Assembly: GCA_018398585.1 (NCBI GenBank)
Contig: JAGTTD010000001.1
Span: forward strand, 10,604,501-10,668,500
Direction: 5' to 3'
Length of the DNA: 64,000 bases
From: Simmondsia chinensis
Lineage: Eukaryota; Streptophyta; Magnoliopsida; Caryophyllales; Simmondsiaceae
Made by a program: the position numbers and the translations under genes. This document shows positions 60,252 to 64,000 of the stretch, piece by piece. The notes beneath the pieces were generated by a model that made no database searches, was not told the origin of the DNA, and saw only the letters and a list, made by a program, of their open reading frames with translations. Numbering within the stretch: position 1 is the stretch's first letter; the number at the start of each line of letters is the position of its first letter.

Positions 60252-61663
60252 TTCCTGATTTTGAACATTGATTATTAATTTTTTTTGTAGGAGGATGAAT
60301 GGTTTGAATTATCTGTCCATCTGTTGTTAACCATTTGGTTGTAGGGTTTGTGTTAACATTTATGAAATTTTTTTATAAAAGGATTTGGTATTTGATTTCT
60401 TGATGTGTATTATTCTAACCATTTGAAGAAGGGAATATTATTTAATTGATTCAATTCTTTGTAATAAGTTTCTCTAATTTTGATTGTTGATCCTTTTGTA
60501 AAAGTTTGAAAGTACCAATGTCTTTTAACCTTATTTTGATCAGATTCAAATTCATTGCTTAAAAATTCTTTGTTTACTGTAAAATCTTTTGTTAAAATAT
60601 TTATTGAAGGAGGTCTCATTTGAGAAGCAGTTGGAGAACTTGGATTTGAAAATGATTCATTTTGAAATACTGGTTCAGCTAGAGGGGAGTTAAACAGCAT
60701 TCCTCTAAACCTTGCAGTAGAAGTATTTTGAAAATCTTCTTTCTTTTTGTATGAAAAGGATGAAGTTGATTGTCTCGAAGATTCTATTTGAGAAGAGTTT
60801 GAAATAATTGTTTGTTTTCCTGATTCGAACTTAATGGTAATTTTACCATCATGCTCTTCAGTAATTTGTTGAACTTGTCTTCTTGCAATATTTCTTGGAG
60901 GTTGAGAGTTGTCAATCCTCCAAATTTCTGGAATGGTTATCTCATTCCATTTGAGACATTTTGGAGTAAAGGTTAAAGCTTGTTCGGCTTGAACCTCAAG
61001 GACTAAAGTTTCTCCAGGATGAGATTGTTTAAGACATTTTGGGTTAAGCTGGCTTCCTAAAAGCCTAAAATAAATTCTATATATCAGAACAAAATTTTGT
61101 CTATTTTCTTGAATATTAACATTTGGTTAATGGATGTCTAAAATTAAAGTATTTAAACTTGTTGGGTCTCGAAGAGAGACTGAAAAGTTTGGATAACAAT
61201 TGCAATAAATTGGTCCATTATGTAAATTGGTTTGAACAATAGCAAGTAAAGATTCTTCATATTGTAAATATGTTGAATCTCTAAGACTTAACATAACTGG
61301 TTGGTTATGTCCTGACCTTGCTAATGGAACAACAGCAACTTGAACTAATCCATAGTGGATATAATGAAAACCTTTTGCAATATACTTTTGAATGGATAGA
61401 TTTGAAAGTAGTTGACCTGTTTGAGCTTCTTGGTCAATATTCATTACTTGTTCATATGTTTTACATAAAAAAGCCATTTTGAAATCAAAAGTACCAATTT
61501 GATAAATTGATTCTAAATTCTCATTTGGAATGCTCCAGTTAACAAAATATTTTGGGTTTGTAATTTCTTTTGAAACTTCTTTTGAATTAACAACATGTAA
61601 ACTTGTACTGGGTTGTTTTGTAAATATTTTCCTAAGGGGTCCAGCAATTCTGAAACCTGACAT
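60252..61663 (-). pseudogene. EVE unit 2 movement protein and linker
   Basis: 178-codon open stretch from the ATG at 61663 to 61127, better preserved than unit 1: 30K-type movement protein with 'HYGLVQVAVVPLARSG' and 'NGPIY.NCYPNFSVSLRDP'. A frameshift near 61150 ends it. The linker is open again at 60410-60700 ('PPSINILTKDF', 'RHWYFQTF'), then frameshifts near 60400 break the link to the capsid region. Confidence 0.87.
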
Positions 61664-61689
61664 GGTTACAGCCTTAGTTATTTGGGTTC

Positions 61690-61867
61690 AACAGTTACCT
61701 AACAGTCTTACTATTTAACACCGTCGAGAACAGTTTTACTATTTGACACTGTTGAGAACGGGAACACCAGCGACACAGTAACGAGAACACCCAACGGGAA
61801 CACCTCACACACGGGCTTACCAACGCTATCCGGATTTACCAACGCTACACTACTGGCTTACCAACGC
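61690..61867 (-). repeat. Short direct repeats in EVE leader, unit 2
   Basis: Same repeat families as unit 1, with three copies of a GGCTTACCAACG-like motif (about 61815, 61833, 61855) and GGGAACACC twice. Confidence 0.8.
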
Positions 61868-62158
61868 TCAGAACATGGAGTGAAAAGTTTTGGGTCCTTT
61901 TGTTATGATTCAATAATTATACCAATTGACAGCTCCTAAAAAGGTCTCACCCTCAAATTTCTAAATGATCCTTTGTAAGATAATTCTACAAAAGTTCATT
62001 AATTGTGTTCAATTGTTATGATATTCTACAACTGGGTATCAAGGTCTTTTTGAATATTTTCATTATATCCGTCCTTTTTTGATATAATTGAGCCAACTAT
62101 GCAACTTTTGTCTTATAGTGTTCGTCTTGTATTCAATTGGTAGAACTGTCTTGAATTA
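61868..62158 (-). other. Spacer between EVE units 3 and 2
   Basis: Equivalent place to the unit 2-unit 1 control region, but the TATA box, AATAAA and primer site seen there are missing. Only the part next to ORF3 (62075-62158) matches 56535-56630. Internal sequence is unrelated and AT-rich. Confidence 0.6.
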
Positions 62159-63230
62159 TCAAAATAAATTGAACGGATCACTCTGACTGGAACTGATATC
62201 ATCATCATCAGAGGAGGAGGAGGAGGAGGAGGAATTTTGAACTTGTTGAAGGAGTTGAGCCAGAACTTCTTTTGAGATTTTTGTTATGGATTTGGACTTT
62301 GTAGAATTTGAGGGTGAGGCCTTTTTAGGATGAGATTTTGTAGGGGTTTTAAGGATGCCTTGAGAATCATGACTGAAAATTTGAATGGGTTTATTTTTGT
62401 TTTTGAAAAATTTTGATAAAGAATCAGTGGTACAATCACGTTCAAGAACGTATTTATCCCGCCATTTTATTTCGAATTCTCATACCAGAGATAAAGGATA
62501 CGGTTGTTCCAGAAGTTGAGCTGTCATGAAAGACCAACAAAGTATCCAAGGAATTTGAAAATTTGAATGAAAATTTATAATTGCATTTAGAGGATCATCC
62601 TCTAAGTATTTTGAATAAATATTGAATAAGGCTTGAGCATTTGCAGGGAATATGTCAGTAGTGCTTCCGAAAAAGCGCCACCATTCATAAAACTATGCAA
62701 GAAAAGTTCTTGATTTTTTCTGAAATTGAAAGAACCAAAAATGATCAAAAGGTCGGAATAGAAAAGTTCTAAACGAAGCCATTTTGTAATCTTGGTAAGT
62801 GTAACCAGTTGGAATAAAAATTTGAGAAAATTGTTTTGAAGTAAAAGTAGTGTAGCCAAAATCTTTGATATCCCAAACATTTAAAATTTTGCATTTTGAA
62901 TATTGGGTTTATCCCTTGTCACATTTTTCATGTTTAATAAGAGCAGAACCTGAATCAACCAAAATGAATTCATAGAACTTTTGGGTTCTTTGAATATCAT
63001 CTGGAAGCCATTGGAAATTGTCAGGAAAAGTTGCTTTGACTAAAATTTGAATTCCAGCTAAAGGAAAAGGTTCCTTTTGTTTCGTGAGGAAAAGATGTTC
63101 AAGTTAAGGCTTTGGAAAATATTGATTTGTTTGAGAGGGTAGAGAATTTTGGAGTCTTTGATTAAGAGATTGAGGAGGAGCAGGAGATCTAATTAAAAGA
63201 GGATTTGGAGATTTTGAAATACATAAAACA
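62159..63230 (-). pseudogene. EVE unit 3 ORF2-ORF3 fusion remnant
   Basis: In the same frame as the upstream RNase H until a TAG near 63104. It carries the ORF2 core (FQWLPDD near 63000, 'YTYQDYKMASFRTFLFRP', FQIPWIL near 62545) and then passes into the ORF3-type tail shared with unit 2 ('FSHDSQGILKTP', Ser8-Asp4 acidic patch, TGA at 62159). The ORF2 N-terminus, ORF2 C-terminus and most of ORF3 are deleted. Stops near 62925, 62690 and 62480. Confidence 0.6.
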
Positions 63231-64000
63231 ATAGATAAAACTTCCTTTTTGATTGTTGAATAATTTTTTTGGGCTCCAAGCCAAAGTCCTGAATGAAATC
63301 TGATTATTTGCTCAGAGTTGGAATCCACTTTTTGTTTGAGTATGCCACCATAACTTATATCTGATGCATTAGTTTCTATAATGAGAGACGCTTTTGGTTT
63401 TGGAAGAGCTAGGCATGGAAGGTTTTTGACTCTTTGCTTTAGGGTCTATGTAATCTTAGTATGATCCTCTGTTCAAGGAAGATGATTCTTTTGAAGCCTT
63501 TGATATAATGGTTGACACATATTGCGTAGGTTAGGGAAGAAATCAGCAACGTAATTTAAACATCCCAAAAACCTGTGTAATTGAGTTTTATCTTTTAAAT
63601 CATTTGGAAACTTACCAGCAAACTCTATTGCTCTTGCAATAGGTTTTATTGTTCCGTGAAAAATATCATGTCCTAGAAATCTTACTTTGGTTTGAAATAG
63701 TTTCATTTTTGGAGCTGAAACGACTAAACCATTTCTTTTGATAGTATTGATAAGGATATTTAAATGTTTGAAATGTTGGTCAACATTTTTTGAGAAAACT
63801 AAGATGTCATCAATGTAAACAATGATGAAATCCGTATATTGAGTAAAAATGTCATTCATGATATTTCGAAATTCTGATGGAGCATTTTTGAGTCCAAATG
63901 GCATTACATTCCATTCATAGTGGCCAAATGGAGCTGTGAATGCTGTTTTGTAACGATCTTGTTCATCAATTTGAATTTGCCAAAACCCACTTTTTAAATC
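63231..64000 (-). pseudogene. EVE unit 3 reverse transcriptase-RNase H, partial
   Basis: Caulimovirid RT running off the window edge, minus strand. Continuous from 64000 to 63473: 'MPFGLKNAPSEFRNIM' and the catalytic YIDD box ('IVYIDDILVFS') near residues 29-32 counted from the Met at 63904, then the 'RFLGCLNYVADFFPNL' thumb/connection block. Stops at 63473 and about 63445, then RNase H with 'ETNASDISYGGIL' near 63360 and 'SGLWLGAQKNYSTIKKEVLS' near 63260. The RNase H is cut short and joined in frame to ORF2-like sequence near 63220. The only RT-bearing viral piece in the window. Confidence 0.93.

Overview
The window looks like nuclear DNA of a flowering plant, probably a eudicot: AT-rich, almost no host coding sequence, and packed with nested retroelements, one integrated plant pararetrovirus cluster and plant-type SINEs. 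I see no bacterial features, CRISPR array, tRNA gene or intact transposon gene. The only host-gene sequence I recognise is a 59-codon terminal exon of a short-chain dehydrogenase of the tropinone-reductase-like type (28903-29079, +).

Layout. 1-4010: decayed Ty1/copia element (Copia-1, +). 4010-6746: old unrecognised DNA with an LTR-like fragment. 6762-13178: near full-length L1-type LINE (-) with poly(A) and a perfect 15-bp target-site duplication. 13725-28580: second copia element (Copia-2, +), split inside its reverse transcriptase by 10.4 kb of Ty3/gypsy sequence arranged LTR-internal-LTR-internal-LTR (16314-26751, -); both internals keep only gag remnants. 28903-29079: host exon. 29880-33060: copia remnant (Copia-4, -). 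33982-45629: third copia element (Copia-3, +), whose 3' LTR is split by a gypsy element with chromodomain-like C-terminus (39153-44709, -). 45630-52000: small repeats, including two SINE copies, a 5S rRNA-like fragment, TA microsatellites, a purine/pyrimidine foldback element and a probable Helitron 3' end.

52068-64000 (-) holds head-to-tail endogenous Caulimoviridae (florendovirus-like) sequences. Reading down the minus strand: an RT-RNase H module fused to downstream ORF sequence (unit 3, running off the window end); a unit with movement protein, capsid/zinc-knuckle region, ORF2 and an extra ORF3 but no protease-RT (unit 2); a pararetroviral control region with TATA box, AATAAA and Met-tRNA primer site; and a third unit, again movement protein, capsid and ORF2 without RT (unit 1). 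Every viral ORF is broken. The repeated RT-less layout, the unrecognised ORF3 whose start overlaps the ORF2 stop, and near-identical ORF1 modules joined to very different ORF2 modules are the most interesting content.

Insertion order from nesting: gypsy array into Copia-2; gypsy-2 into Copia-3; the LINE is flanked by its own target duplication and is much more GC-rich than its surroundings. Stops in the LINE and in gypsy-2 are mostly TAG or TGA where related proteins have Gln or Arg, as expected from deamination of methylated cytosines in silenced plant transposons.
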